The notes under the pieces: generated by a model
What the model was told of the DNA's origin: nothing
Database searches by the model: none
Seen by the model: the letters and a program-made list of their open reading frames with translations, nothing else
Part shown: positions 1 through 8,150 of the stretch, piece by piece
How positions within the stretch are numbered: the first letter of the stretch is position 1
How the letters are laid out: each line of letters starts with the position of its first letter
Position numbers and translations under genes: made by a program
Assembly: GCF_037039395.1 (NCBI RefSeq)
Contig: NZ_CP146244.1
Location: forward strand, 1 to 64,000
Direction: 5' to 3'
Origin: Agrobacterium vitis
Lineage (GTDB): Bacteria; Pseudomonadota; Alphaproteobacteria; Rhizobiales; Rhizobiaceae
DNA: 64,000 nt

Positions 1-20
1 CCGTCATGGAGATTGGTCTC

Positions 21-1214
21 ATGAATATGCAGGTTCTGGATGGCCGCCGTGACGCGACCGGCGGCTACAAGGTGGATGTCAGCCGCGGCGAACGGATCGG
101 CCGCGTGTCGTCCGAATGGTTCTCGCGCCCAGCGGACGAACGCTATCTGTCACTCAACGAGCTGATGGATTCCGTGCGTAACCGGGCCGAGCGTAGCCGG
201 ACGCGCGTGGTGGAAAGCGCGCTCATCCATGTGGAGGCAAGCCGCACAGATGCCGAGCGGCTGTCCCTGATCTTGCCCGGTTCGGACATGCCGGTCGCGC
301 CGACGCATTGGAGCTTCGGCCAGCTCGCAGCCCAAGTCGGTGCTCCGGCCGCCTATCTACGCCAGCTCCCGGCGGCGCTTGCCGGTATAAATCTGCAATA
401 TGGCCTGACCTCCAATCGGGCTGAGCAGATCAAGACGCTGGAAACCGATGATGGCCGCGTTGAATTGCGTGCCGTGACCGGCCCGGACTATGGGCGCATC
501 TACGATTATGAGCTGGTCGAGGCCGTGCAGCGCATCGCCGGCAATGGCACCGGGGATACCCGGTGGAAGACGCCAGGGGTGCTCGACTGGTCTACCGGGA
601 TCTATAATCCGCGCGTCGACATCACCAAGGACACGACGACGCTCTATGCGAGCGACCGCGACGTATTCCTCTTTCTCGTCGATGATCTGAACCCCATCGA
701 GGCCGGCCGGCTGTCGGATGGCTCGCCCGATCTCTACTTCCGCGGCTTCTATTGCTGGAACTCGGAAGTCGGGGCGAAGACGCTCGGCATGGCCAGCTTC
801 TACCTCCGTGCGGTCTGCCAGAATCGCAATTTGTGGGGCGTCGAGGATTTCGAGGAAATCACCATTCGCTACAGCAAATATGCGGCCTTCCGCTTCGCCC
901 ACGAGGCGGCTCCGGCGCTGCAGAACTTCGCCAACTCCTCGCCAATGCCCTTCATCAACGGCATCAAGGCTGCCCGCGAACGGATCGTCGCGAAGAGCGA
1001 CGAGGACCGCACCGACTTCCTGCGCCGACGTGGCTTCTCCAAGGCGGAAACCGGCAAGATCATCGACACGGTGCTGGCGGAAGAAGGCCGCCCGCCCGAG
1101 TCAATTTTCGATTTTGTGCAGGGGATCACCGCAGTCGCACGTGACAAGCCCCATCAGGATGCCCGCCTCGACCTGGAGGCCAAGGCCAAGAAGCTGCTCG
1201 ATCGCACAGCCTGA
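21..1214 (+). CDS. DUF932 domain protein
   Basis: A 397-aa protein of the DUF932 (phage/plasmid-like) family, a conserved gene of alphaproteobacterial conjugative elements with no established biochemical role. I chose the ATG at 21 because a GGAG lies 9 nt before it; an in-frame ATG at 6 would add five residues and has no visible ribosome site within the window. No signal peptide or membrane segment is seen, so a cytoplasmic protein is expected. It precedes the ParB-like gene on the same strand but a terminator hairpin lies between them, so the two are probably separate units. Family assignment is from overall sequence pattern. Confidence 0.85.
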   Translation: MNMQVLDGRRDATGGYKVDVSRGERIGRVSSEWFSRPADERYLSLNELMDSVRNRAERSRTRVVESALIHVEASRTDAERLSLILPGSDMPVAPTHWSFGQLAAQVGAPAAYLRQLPAALAGINLQYGLTSNRAEQIKTLETDDGRVELRAVTGPDYGRIYDYELVEAVQRIAGNGTGDTRWKTPGVLDWSTGIYNPRVDITKDTTTLYASDRDVFLFLVDDLNPIEAGRLSDGSPDLYFRGFYCWNSEVGAKTLGMASFYLRAVCQNRNLWGVEDFEEITIRYSKYAAFRFAHEAAPALQNFANSSPMPFINGIKAARERIVAKSDEDRTDFLRRRGFSKAETGKIIDTVLAEEGRPPESIFDFVQGITAVARDKPHQDARLDLEAKAKKLLDRTA

Positions 1215-1226
1215 AATCCGTGAAGC

Positions 1227-1249
1227 CGGAGATGCGGGTCTCCGTTTTT
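1227..1249 (+). terminator. Rho-independent terminator after the DUF932 gene
   Basis: Stem CGGAGA (1227-1232), six-base loop, stem TCTCCG (1239-1244), then five T. It starts 13 nt after the stop codon of the DUF932 gene. Confidence 0.7.
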
Positions 1250-1333
1250 CCGGCTATGCGCGTTCCTGCCTTCCCGTATGTCCGGTTGCGTGGCGCTGCC
1301 CTCATAGAGTGAGAGGGCGGCGCTTCGCTTCGT

Positions 1334-1357
1334 GACGGGTTGGAGGTCGAGAGAGAG
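1334..1357 (+). promoter_or_regulatory. Leader element shared with the methyltransferase gene (copy 1)
   Basis: GACGGGTT at 1334-1341 followed by GGTCGAGAGAGAG at 1345-1357, 33 nt before the ParB-like start codon. The same two blocks recur at 6905-6936 before the methyltransferase gene. Function unknown; a shared regulator site or leader RNA element is inferred. Confidence 0.4.
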
Positions 1358-1389
1358 GCTCCCGACCGCTCGTCGCGGAGATTATCCCG

Positions 1390-3549
1390 ATGGCTACTGC
1401 CACTCAAAAAATCACCCTGTCGTCCTCGCGCGACATCCCCTTCAACAAGCTCATTTTGAGCCAATCGAACGTCCGCCGCATAAAGGCCGGAGTCTCGATC
1501 GAAGACCTTGCGGTGTCGATCGCGCGTCGCGGCCTGATCCAGAGCCTTCACGTCCGGCCAGTCCTCGACGCCGACGGACAGGAAACCGGGATGTTCGAGG
1601 TTCCCGCTGGCGGCCGCCGCTATCAGGCTCTCGCGATCCTGGTGAAGCAAAAGCGCCTCGCCAAGACCGCGCCAGTTCCCTGCGTCGTCGGCGACGCTGC
1701 CAGCGGCATCCTCATGGAGGAAATCTCGTTCGCTGAGAACGACGAGCGTGTTCCGCCACATCCGCTCGACCAATACCGTGCCTTCCAGACCATGCGCGAC
1801 AAGGGCATGACCGAGGAAGACATCGCCGCCGCCTTCCTCATCGACGTCAATGTCGTCAAGCAGCGTCTGCGCCTGGCCTCCATCTCGCCGGTGCTGCTTG
1901 ACATCTATGCCGAAGACGGCATCGAACTGAAGCAGCTTATGGCCTTCACCGTCTCGCAGGATCATGCGCGCCAGGAGCAGGTCTGGGCAGCGATCAAGGA
2001 CGGCTGGCAGAAGGAGCCGTGGCAAATCCGCCGCATGCTCACCGAGACTGCGGTACGCGCATCTGACAAGCGCGCCGCGTTCGTCGGCATCGACGCCTAC
2101 GAGGCGGCGGGCGGCTACCTCCTGCGCGATCTGTTTGAGGACGACCATGGCGGCTGGCTGCAGGACCCGGTCCTGCTCGATCGGCTGGTTGGCGAAAAGC
2201 TGAAAACCATCGCCGAGGAAATTGCCGGCGAAGGCTGGAAATGGGTCGAGATCGCCGTCAACTTTCCCTATGGCCATGACGAGGGTCTGCGCGAGCTTGT
2301 CGGCACGACAGCCAATCTGACGGACGAAGAGCGTGCTGCCCGCGAGGCGCTTCGTGACGAACATGATCGTCTGGAAGCCGAATATGCCGAGGCCGACGAT
2401 CTGCCTGACGAGATCGATCATCGCCTTGGAGAGATCGAGCAGTCGCTTGACGCTTTCGAGCAGCGCCCGATGATCTACGATCCGGCTGAGATCGCCCGCG
2501 CCGGCGTTTTCGTCAGCATCGATCGTGATGGCGATCTGGTCGTCGATCGCGGCTATGTCCGCCCCGAGGATGAAGCTCCGCTCGCTATCGATGGCGAAGC
2601 GAGCAATGATGATCCCGATGTCGTTGCTTCAGAAGTCGGCGCCAACGCCACCATCCAGCGGGCCGTCACCACCATCGGCGGTCAACCGGTCGCGCCGGAA
2701 GAGGATGACGAGGAGGATGTCATCAAGCCGCTGCCGGAACGGCTCGTAATCGAGCTGACCGCACATCGGTCGCTGGCGCTTCGCGACGCGGTCGGCGCCA
2801 ATCCTCATGTGGCGCTCACGGCCCTTTTGCATAAGTTGGTTCGCGACACCTTCCAGCGCATCAGTACGTCGGGTGCAAGCCTGCAAGCTTCGGTCAATCA
2901 GGTCTCCTTCCGTGAGCAGGACAAGGATCTCGCCGAGGCACCCTATGCGAAATCCGCTACGCAACGGCATGAGGAGTGGAAGACGGATATTCCGGCCGAC
3001 GATGACGCGCTCTGGGACTGGCTTGCCGTGCTAGACGAGACCAGCCGCCTGGCGCTGCTCGCCCATTGCGTCGCCTACGGGGTCAACGCCCTATACGAGC
3101 GTCCGAATCCCCACAGCGCCACCGGGATATCGCAGGCAGCCCTTGATCGCCGTATGGCCGAGGCTGATCGGCTGGCGCGCTCCACCGGCCTCGACATGGT
3201 GGACGCGGGCTTCCGGCCCACGGTTGAGAACTATCTCGGCCGGGTGACTAAGCCGCGCATCCTCGCCGCCGTCCGTGAAGGCGCTGGCGAGCGTGCGGCC
3301 CAGCTCATCGTCCATCTGAAAAAAGGCGACATGGCGGTGGAGGCCGAGCGCCTTCTGGCGGATACCGGCTGGCTGCCTGAACCGCTGCGCCTTGCCGATC
3401 TCGATGGCGAGGCTGCCGCAGAGGTCACGGCGGCCGAAGCGGATGGCGCGGGGGAGGCGCTGCCCGATTTTCTCGCCGGTGACGACGAGGACGATATGGA
3501 CGATGCCGACAACGACGACGATCATGGTGCGACGATCGCGGCCGCATAG
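1390..3549 (+). CDS. ParB/RepB/Spo0J-family partition-like protein
   Basis: A 719-aa protein whose N-terminal ~120 residues form the ParB nuclease-like fold: the GGRRYQAL box is near residues 74-81 and ENDERVPPHPLDQ near 116-128, followed by a helix-turn-helix region (to ~190). It is over twice the length of a chromosomal ParB. The long C-terminal part is of unknown function, is rich in acidic residues, and ends in an Asp-rich tail (near 695-712). Large ParB-like proteins of this kind are standard in rhizobial conjugative elements. Whether it partitions DNA or only binds it is not shown. A strong terminator follows it, so it is not co-transcribed with the island behind it. Confidence 0.88.
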   Translation: MATATQKITLSSSRDIPFNKLILSQSNVRRIKAGVSIEDLAVSIARRGLIQSLHVRPVLDADGQETGMFEVPAGGRRYQALAILVKQKRLAKTAPVPCVVGDAASGILMEEISFAENDERVPPHPLDQYRAFQTMRDKGMTEEDIAAAFLIDVNVVKQRLRLASISPVLLDIYAEDGIELKQLMAFTVSQDHARQEQVWAAIKDGWQKEPWQIRRMLTETAVRASDKRAAFVGIDAYEAAGGYLLRDLFEDDHGGWLQDPVLLDRLVGEKLKTIAEEIAGEGWKWVEIAVNFPYGHDEGLRELVGTTANLTDEERAAREALRDEHDRLEAEYAEADDLPDEIDHRLGEIEQSLDAFEQRPMIYDPAEIARAGVFVSIDRDGDLVVDRGYVRPEDEAPLAIDGEASNDDPDVVASEVGANATIQRAVTTIGGQPVAPEEDDEEDVIKPLPERLVIELTAHRSLALRDAVGANPHVALTALLHKLVRDTFQRISTSGASLQASVNQVSFREQDKDLAEAPYAKSATQRHEEWKTDIPADDDALWDWLAVLDETSRLALLAHCVAYGVNALYERPNPHSATGISQAALDRRMAEADRLARSTGLDMVDAGFRPTVENYLGRVTKPRILAAVREGAGERAAQLIVHLKKGDMAVEAERLLADTGWLPEPLRLADLDGEAAAEVTAAEADGAGEALPDFLAGDDEDDMDDADNDDDHGATIAAA

Positions 3550-3603
3550 ACGCGACGCAGGGCCGATGTGGTCGGCCCCGCATTTCTGGTCCCCTTCAGA
3601 CAA

Positions 3604-3633
3604 GGCGTTCCGCTGTCCGGCGGAGCGCCTTTT
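3604..3633 (+). terminator. Rho-independent terminator after the ParB-like gene
   Basis: Ten-bp stem GGCGTTCCGC (3604-3613) with GCGGAGCGCC (3620-3629), one G-U pair, six-base loop, then TTTT. It lies 55 nt after the stop codon. Confidence 0.75.
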
Positions 3634-3666
3634 CTCATGCCAGGCTCGGCCATCCCTTCCTGCTTG

Positions 3667-4323
3667 TCAGGGATGGAGCTGTATCAGTGGTGAGCAGCAC
3701 TTCTTGAATTTCTTGCCGCTCCGGCAAAAGCATCGATCATTCGGTCCGGTATGGCGACCGAGGTCGACGAAGACGGCACCAAGCCTTTGCTGGACGTCTC
3801 GTCCGAGTGCTGCGAGATGGTTACGGTCCATCGTGAACTGGTTTCCCACGGAATGCCGCTCGATCGTTCGCTGTAATGTGTCGGCAGCCCGTATCCAGTC
3901 CGAAACGCTCGCAAACCGACCGAGGCTCTTCTTGATATTGATCAGCCGCTTTTGTCCCACGAAATCGTATGTGCGGACAGGGTCCGGGAGAAACAGGATT
4001 CTCGTCTCACCGTTTATCGGCGGGGTGATATCGATCAATACCCCGTCCTTCTCCCACACTGCATGATGTTCCGCCTCGATGAACACGCGCGGCCATTCCC
4101 AGATCAGCCAGCCATAGACGAACGATCCGCCGTCACGGTCCACCTTGGCCGAGACATTGTTGAAGCATTCTGATGGTTGCGCATCGCCATCGGGCCGGAC
4201 TGCAACATAGGACGGCCTGGCGTCGGCATTAATGCCGGCGCAGAACTCCACCACGGCGGGGCTGATCTCATTCGGCGACGTCGTATAGCTCTTCTTGAAC
4301 AGGTCGGTGCTGATTGCGGGCAC
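3667..4323 (-). CDS. SEC-C motif protein of unknown function
   Basis: A 218-aa protein ending in a SEC-C zinc-binding motif: GPNDRCFCRSGKKFKKCCS near residues 190-208, with the expected C-x-C and CC pairs. SEC-C motifs occur at the end of SecA and on many proteins of defence or housekeeping function. The N-terminal ~185 residues match nothing I recognise; they are Trp-rich around residues 70-90 and have no transmembrane segment. The gene lies 30 nt downstream of the 78-aa gene on the same strand, so the two are likely co-transcribed. Both sit in the accessory island between the ParB-like gene and the methyltransferase, genes often adjacent in related elements. Confidence 0.75.
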   Translation of the reverse strand: MPAISTDLFKKSYTTSPNEISPAVVEFCAGINADARPSYVAVRPDGDAQPSECFNNVSAKVDRDGGSFVYGWLIWEWPRVFIEAEHHAVWEKDGVLIDITPPINGETRILFLPDPVRTYDFVGQKRLINIKKSLGRFASVSDWIRAADTLQRTIERHSVGNQFTMDRNHLAALGRDVQQRLGAVFVDLGRHTGPNDRCFCRSGKKFKKCCSPLIQLHP

Positions 4324-4353
4324 GCCGATCCTCCGGGTTCGGTGTTACGGCTA

Positions 4354-4590
4354 TCAGTCGCGTTGCACGACGACGACCTGCGACAGGCCCCGGTCGATGG
4401 CCTGTTCCTTCGCCCGCTCTATCACCTCGTTCAGAAGGATGTCGAAGGGGCCGGAGCCTCTCCGGTCCTCTTTGTCGCTGATGTGGAAATAACCTTTTTC
4501 ACTGGTGCCGGGAACGCCGTCCCTGTGAACGCGCACAACGATGTGGCGTTCGTCCGGCATTTCGGGCGGTGCCCAGATAACTGTTACCAT
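4354..4590 (-). CDS. Small conserved-looking protein, function unknown
   Basis: A 78-aa protein with no recognised domain. The ATG at 4590 is preceded by GGAGG with 7-nt spacing. The upstream in-frame ATG (4611) overlaps that GGAGG and is rejected. The sequence is mixed charged, with a helical-looking stretch near residues 50-70, and no signal peptide or membrane segment. It is first in a two-gene minus-strand unit with the SEC-C gene and divergent from the ESCO-like gene, sharing a ~210-nt intergenic region with it. The strong ribosome site is the main evidence that it is a real gene. Confidence 0.6.
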   Translation of the reverse strand: MVTVIWAPPEMPDERHIVVRVHRDGVPGTSEKGYFHISDKEDRRGSGPFDILLNEVIERAKEQAIDRGLSQVVVVQRD

Positions 4591-4799
4591 TTTTCGGCCT
4601 CCATAACCCATGCACTTGCCGTCACCATAGCGTCATCGACAAGACGGGCCATGTCCGCACCAGGAATCATCCTGTGTAGCGAGAATATCTCAACTCATGG
4701 TGGACGGTTCCGATTTATGATCTTCTCCTGCTTATTTCCTTCTGGACAATAGTTTGAATATCCGACGAAACAATATCGCCGCTACATTTGGGGGATCGC

Positions 4800-5951
4800 A
4801 TGGAAGTCGAAGGACAAACGATCCGGGCGATATGGGATGCGTTGCAAAGACCGGAGCCGTCCGATCGCCCTGTCCCGGTTTCGTTGGCCACAAGGATCGC
4901 GGAAACCGGATGGGCATTGACGGCTGATATCGAAGATTTGCTGCTGATGCTCGACCGCAGATCGGACCCGCCTGCGGTCATCGATATCGAAAAGTTCACC
5001 GCCGCGCTCAACCTGCCGTTTCGCGCTGTGTTCTCGCGCCCGAAACATCGGCTCGATGACGGTTTCGGTCATTCCATGCTTTCCGCGATCGATGCCGCCG
5101 CCTTTTGCATCTTCATCGAACGGCTGGGCTTCCGGATCGATCTGACGACCTTGTGCGCTCGGCTCAAGGGGGCAATTCCGCCGGTTTCCCATCTGAGCGA
5201 GGACGAGATCTCGGTTCTCTTCTATGATCAGAACCGTCATCGCATGCCGCCTGTGACCCTCTCGGCGCCTCATCGGCCATGGCGGGGAATGCGCACGATG
5301 CGACACAAGACGGGATCGGGCTACCGACTGGAATATGTGATTGATGACAATGGCGAGCCCTTGTGGCTGAAGATCGTCGCTCCGAAATATCGCAAGCGCC
5401 CAGAGACGCAATCCGTGACCTGCCCCGATTGCGGAATGCTCTACGTCAAGGGCCTGCGGACCGACGAACAGGTGCACCGGTCGTTCCACCGCAAGCGTTT
5501 TGCCATCATCGACCCGAAGCCGAACCGGCAATTCGCAGATGCATTGTCCCGCGATCTCGACGCTCCCTGGGTGGATGCGTCGTCACCGAAATGGAAACGC
5601 AAGGCGGTTTATGATCGGGCGCTCGAGTTGAAGCGCGAGCTGAGCTACGATTTCGTGCAATGGCAGACCGACCCCGATCACGACAGTGAAGCGGTCGGGT
5701 TTCTGTTTTCCGATGACGAGGACCGGATCGTCGGTGCCTGTGCGTTTCGCCCCCAGCCGGCTGGACGCGGTGACAACCCTTGGCGGCTCGACTGGATATG
5801 GATGTGCCCCGATGCGCGGCGCCGGGGTCTGTTGGGGCGCCAGTGGGATCGCTTTCGTCGGCGGTTCGGTGTCTTCGACATCGAGCCGCCGATCTCGGAA
5901 GCGATGCAGGCGTTTTTACGCAAGCGAGGATGCGCCGGCCTGATCAGGTGA
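4800..5951 (+). CDS. ESCO/Eco1-like zinc finger plus acetyltransferase protein
   Basis: A 383-aa protein starting at the ATG behind GGGGGA; a TTG at 4788 is an unlikely alternative. Residues ~206-233 form a C2H2 finger with C208, C211, H226 and H230 and the spacing and flanks (CPDCGMLY...VHRSFH) typical of the finger that precedes the acetyltransferase domain of eukaryotic cohesin acetyltransferases Eco1/ESCO. The last ~95 residues look like the matching GNAT domain: a strand ending WIWM, then an acetyl-CoA loop-like RRRGLLGRQW, then a final helix. The N-terminal ~200 residues are unrecognised. Family knowledge: Eco1/ESCO acetylate SMC3. What a bacterial homologue would modify is unknown. The 3' end overlaps the convergent hydrolase gene by 8 nt. 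Confidence 0.65.
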   Translation: MEVEGQTIRAIWDALQRPEPSDRPVPVSLATRIAETGWALTADIEDLLLMLDRRSDPPAVIDIEKFTAALNLPFRAVFSRPKHRLDDGFGHSMLSAIDAAAFCIFIERLGFRIDLTTLCARLKGAIPPVSHLSEDEISVLFYDQNRHRMPPVTLSAPHRPWRGMRTMRHKTGSGYRLEYVIDDNGEPLWLKIVAPKYRKRPETQSVTCPDCGMLYVKGLRTDEQVHRSFHRKRFAIIDPKPNRQFADALSRDLDAPWVDASSPKWKRKAVYDRALELKRELSYDFVQWQTDPDHDSEAVGFLFSDDEDRIVGACAFRPQPAGRGDNPWRLDWIWMCPDARRRGLLGRQWDRFRRRFGVFDIEPPISEAMQAFLRKRGCAGLIR

Positions 5952-6762
5952 TCGTTTCGAGGAATTCGGCCAGCAGCCTGTTAAATGCCTGCGCCTCCTC
6001 GCGATGGACGGCATGACCTGTCCCGGCGAGCCGGATCGGCTTGCCCGTCCAGACGTTCCGGTAAGAGAGGCTGTCGACATAGTCCAGATTGACGACGGGA
6101 TCGTCAGCGCCGTTGATGATCAGCAGGGGGATCGCCGTCGTTTCGGCCACCTTGCGCTGGTCGCTGGTTTTGCCGGCCTGTGCGTCTTCCATCATATATT
6201 GCCGCGCCCGGCCGTCGGTGCGCCGGATCGCGGCGAGGAACGTTTCATTGCCTTCGTCCTTTTCCCCGAGCGCCATCCTGGCGATCATCCCAACCTGTTC
6301 TTCGGTAATGACGAGGCTGCCGGTATAGCCCATGTCCGGGCTGGGCACGAAACCGGCGATCAGTCCCTCGATGCTGTTTTCGATCGGCGGCGTGCCGAAA
6401 ATGGCGGCGCCGGCAATCGACGCTTCGTGGCGCGCGAGCAGTTCCAGCGCGACATGACCGCCGAGTGAATGGCCGAGCACCGCGTATCGTGTCATGCCGA
6501 TCCCGGTCAGCAATTCGGAAACGGCATTCGCATAGCCGCTCATGCTGTAGCTTCGACGTGGGTCTGTCGCGTCGGAGGAGCCTCCGTGACCGGGCAGGTC
6601 GATGGCAATGGTTCGGTATGTGTTCCCGAATGCCGCAATCTGGGGCGCAAAGCTCTCCTTGCAAATAGAGTTGGCGTGCAACATTACAATCGCAAGGCCA
6701 TCGGCGCGATTATCGTAAAAAGCTATTCTGCCGTGTGATGTGTCGAAAAACTGTTCTTCCAT
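5944..6762 (-). CDS. Alpha/beta hydrolase
   Basis: A 272-aa single-domain alpha/beta hydrolase. It has the oxyanion-side HxN segment (LHANS near residue 30), the DLPGHGGS motif after strand 4, the nucleophile elbow GHSLGGH (Ser near residue 97), a later NGADDPV acid-bearing loop, and GTGHAVHRE carrying the likely catalytic His near the C-terminus. I chose the ATG at 6762 preceded by GAGAGA; an ATG at 6774 lacks a good site. Substrate unknown: the family covers esterases, lactonases and C-C hydrolases. It ends tail-to-tail with the ESCO-like gene. Confidence 0.85.
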   Translation of the reverse strand: MEEQFFDTSHGRIAFYDNRADGLAIVMLHANSICKESFAPQIAAFGNTYRTIAIDLPGHGGSSDATDPRRSYSMSGYANAVSELLTGIGMTRYAVLGHSLGGHVALELLARHEASIAGAAIFGTPPIENSIEGLIAGFVPSPDMGYTGSLVITEEQVGMIARMALGEKDEGNETFLAAIRRTDGRARQYMMEDAQAGKTSDQRKVAETTAIPLLIINGADDPVVNLDYVDSLSYRNVWTGKPIRLAGTGHAVHREEAQAFNRLLAEFLETIT

Positions 6763-6904
6763 ATGTTCTCTCATGTCGCTTGTCGTTCATGTCGCCGTCC
6801 CCGATTTGATGGGACGGTTGCCACGCATGTTCATGACGCGGAGGGAAGCCGCAATATGCAAATCTGCATGTAACGGCGGTTGTCGGAAAGGAAGAGGACC
6901 GTGG

Positions 6905-6936
6905 GACGGGTTTGAGCCCGGGCGGTCGAGAGAGAG
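6905..6936 (+). promoter_or_regulatory. Leader element shared with the ParB-like gene (copy 2)
   Basis: GACGGGTT at 6905-6912 and GGTCGAGAGAGAG at 6924-6936, 45 nt before the methyltransferase start. Same two blocks as at 1334-1357, with 8 nt more between them. Confidence 0.4.
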
Positions 6937-6980
6937 CGCTGCGCGGGCTTCCCGTTCCCGCTCTCCTGAGGCTTCCTCTC

Positions 6981-8150
6981 ATGAACATCGCCTTGCCCGT
7001 GGCCGCTCCGGTCGCCCCTGTTGCCCATGCGCCCGCCATTCTCGCGGCCGCTAATCATCTTCTCGACTATCTCGAACGCGGTGAGCGCGTCGACACGACT
7101 GTCCTGCGCTCGGCCATGGAAACCGCCTTCGGTGTGTCCGATTCCAGCGGAGTCTGGAATTGGAAAGCGGCCTACGACGCTTGCGAAGTCGCCACGGTCC
7201 TGTTTCTGCGCAAATACGGACGTGCGCTTTTCCGTAAAGCCGTCTCTCCGGTTTCGCGGCTTTCCGCCCTGTCGAAAATCGCCGGCCTCCTACCGACCCA
7301 AACCCGCCGCTCGGAAGAGAGCCAGGCATTCCAGCAGTTCTCGACGCCGGTTCCGTTGGCCTTGGCGGCGGTGACGGCGGCGGCCGTCACTGCGAACGAC
7401 ATCGTGCTCGAACCTTCCGCGGGGACCGGACTTCTCGCCATCCTGGCCGAGATCAGCGGCGGCACGCTCGTCCTGAACGAGTTGGCTGAGGTCCGCGCCG
7501 ATCTGCTCGCCTCTCTCTTTCCGGCCATCGCCGTCACCCGCGTCGACGCCGCGCAAATCGACGATCATCTTGCACCAGGCGCGGTGCCATCCGTCGTACT
7601 GATGAACCCACCGTTCTCCGCCCTGGCGAACGTCTCCGGCCGCGTGGCCGATGCCGGCTTCCGCCATATCGCCTCGGCGTTGAACCGCCTCGCGCCCGGC
7701 GGACGGCTGGTGGCGATCACCGGCGCCAATGTTGGCCCGGATATTCCCGACTGGCGCGACGCCTTCGTCCGCTTGCAGGACCGGAGCACGATCGTCTTTT
7801 CCGCCGGTATCGCCGGCTCGGTCTATGCCAAGCACGGCACGACCTTCCCGACAAGGCTCACGGTCATCGACAAGGTGCCTGCCGAGGATCCCGCCATCGT
7901 CCCGGCCTCGCCGGGCGTGGCGCCGGACGTCACCACGCTGCTCGGCTGGATCGAGGCTCAGGTTCCGCCACGTCGGCCTGTCGCGTTGCCGGAAATCCCG
8001 GCGCAGCGCCCGGCCACGGCGCCCCGCAGCGAGCGCGGCTATCTCGCCCGCTCGGCCGTTTCGCGTCCGGCTGCGTCCGTCGCCGATCCCGAAGGCGTGG
8101 AACTGGCTTATGAGAGGGTGGATTGGACGCCGCCTGAGGCGCGCATCTAA
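6981..8150 (+). CDS. DNA methyltransferase-like N-terminal part of a strawberry-notch protein
   Basis: A 389-aa protein with a Rossmann methyltransferase signature: EPSAGTGLLA near residues 144-153 (SAM-binding motif I) and NPPF near 209-212 (adenine-type motif IV). The start at 6981 has TGAGG upstream; an in-frame start at 6912 is longer but has no site. In related elements, as I know the family, this domain is fused to the strawberry-notch helicase that follows here. In this copy the reading frame hits TAA at 8148-8150 and coding continues in another frame from 8150 (TDAIYEEYGLQS), consistent with a 2-bp insertion (or 1-bp loss). It may still work as a separate polypeptide. Confidence 0.8.
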   Translation: MNIALPVAAPVAPVAHAPAILAAANHLLDYLERGERVDTTVLRSAMETAFGVSDSSGVWNWKAAYDACEVATVLFLRKYGRALFRKAVSPVSRLSALSKIAGLLPTQTRRSEESQAFQQFSTPVPLALAAVTAAAVTANDIVLEPSAGTGLLAILAEISGGTLVLNELAEVRADLLASLFPAIAVTRVDAAQIDDHLAPGAVPSVVLMNPPFSALANVSGRVADAGFRHIASALNRLAPGGRLVAITGANVGPDIPDWRDAFVRLQDRSTIVFSAGIAGSVYAKHGTTFPTRLTVIDKVPAEDPAIVPASPGVAPDVTTLLGWIEAQVPPRRPVALPEIPAQRPATAPRSERGYLARSAVSRPAASVADPEGVELAYERVDWTPPEARI

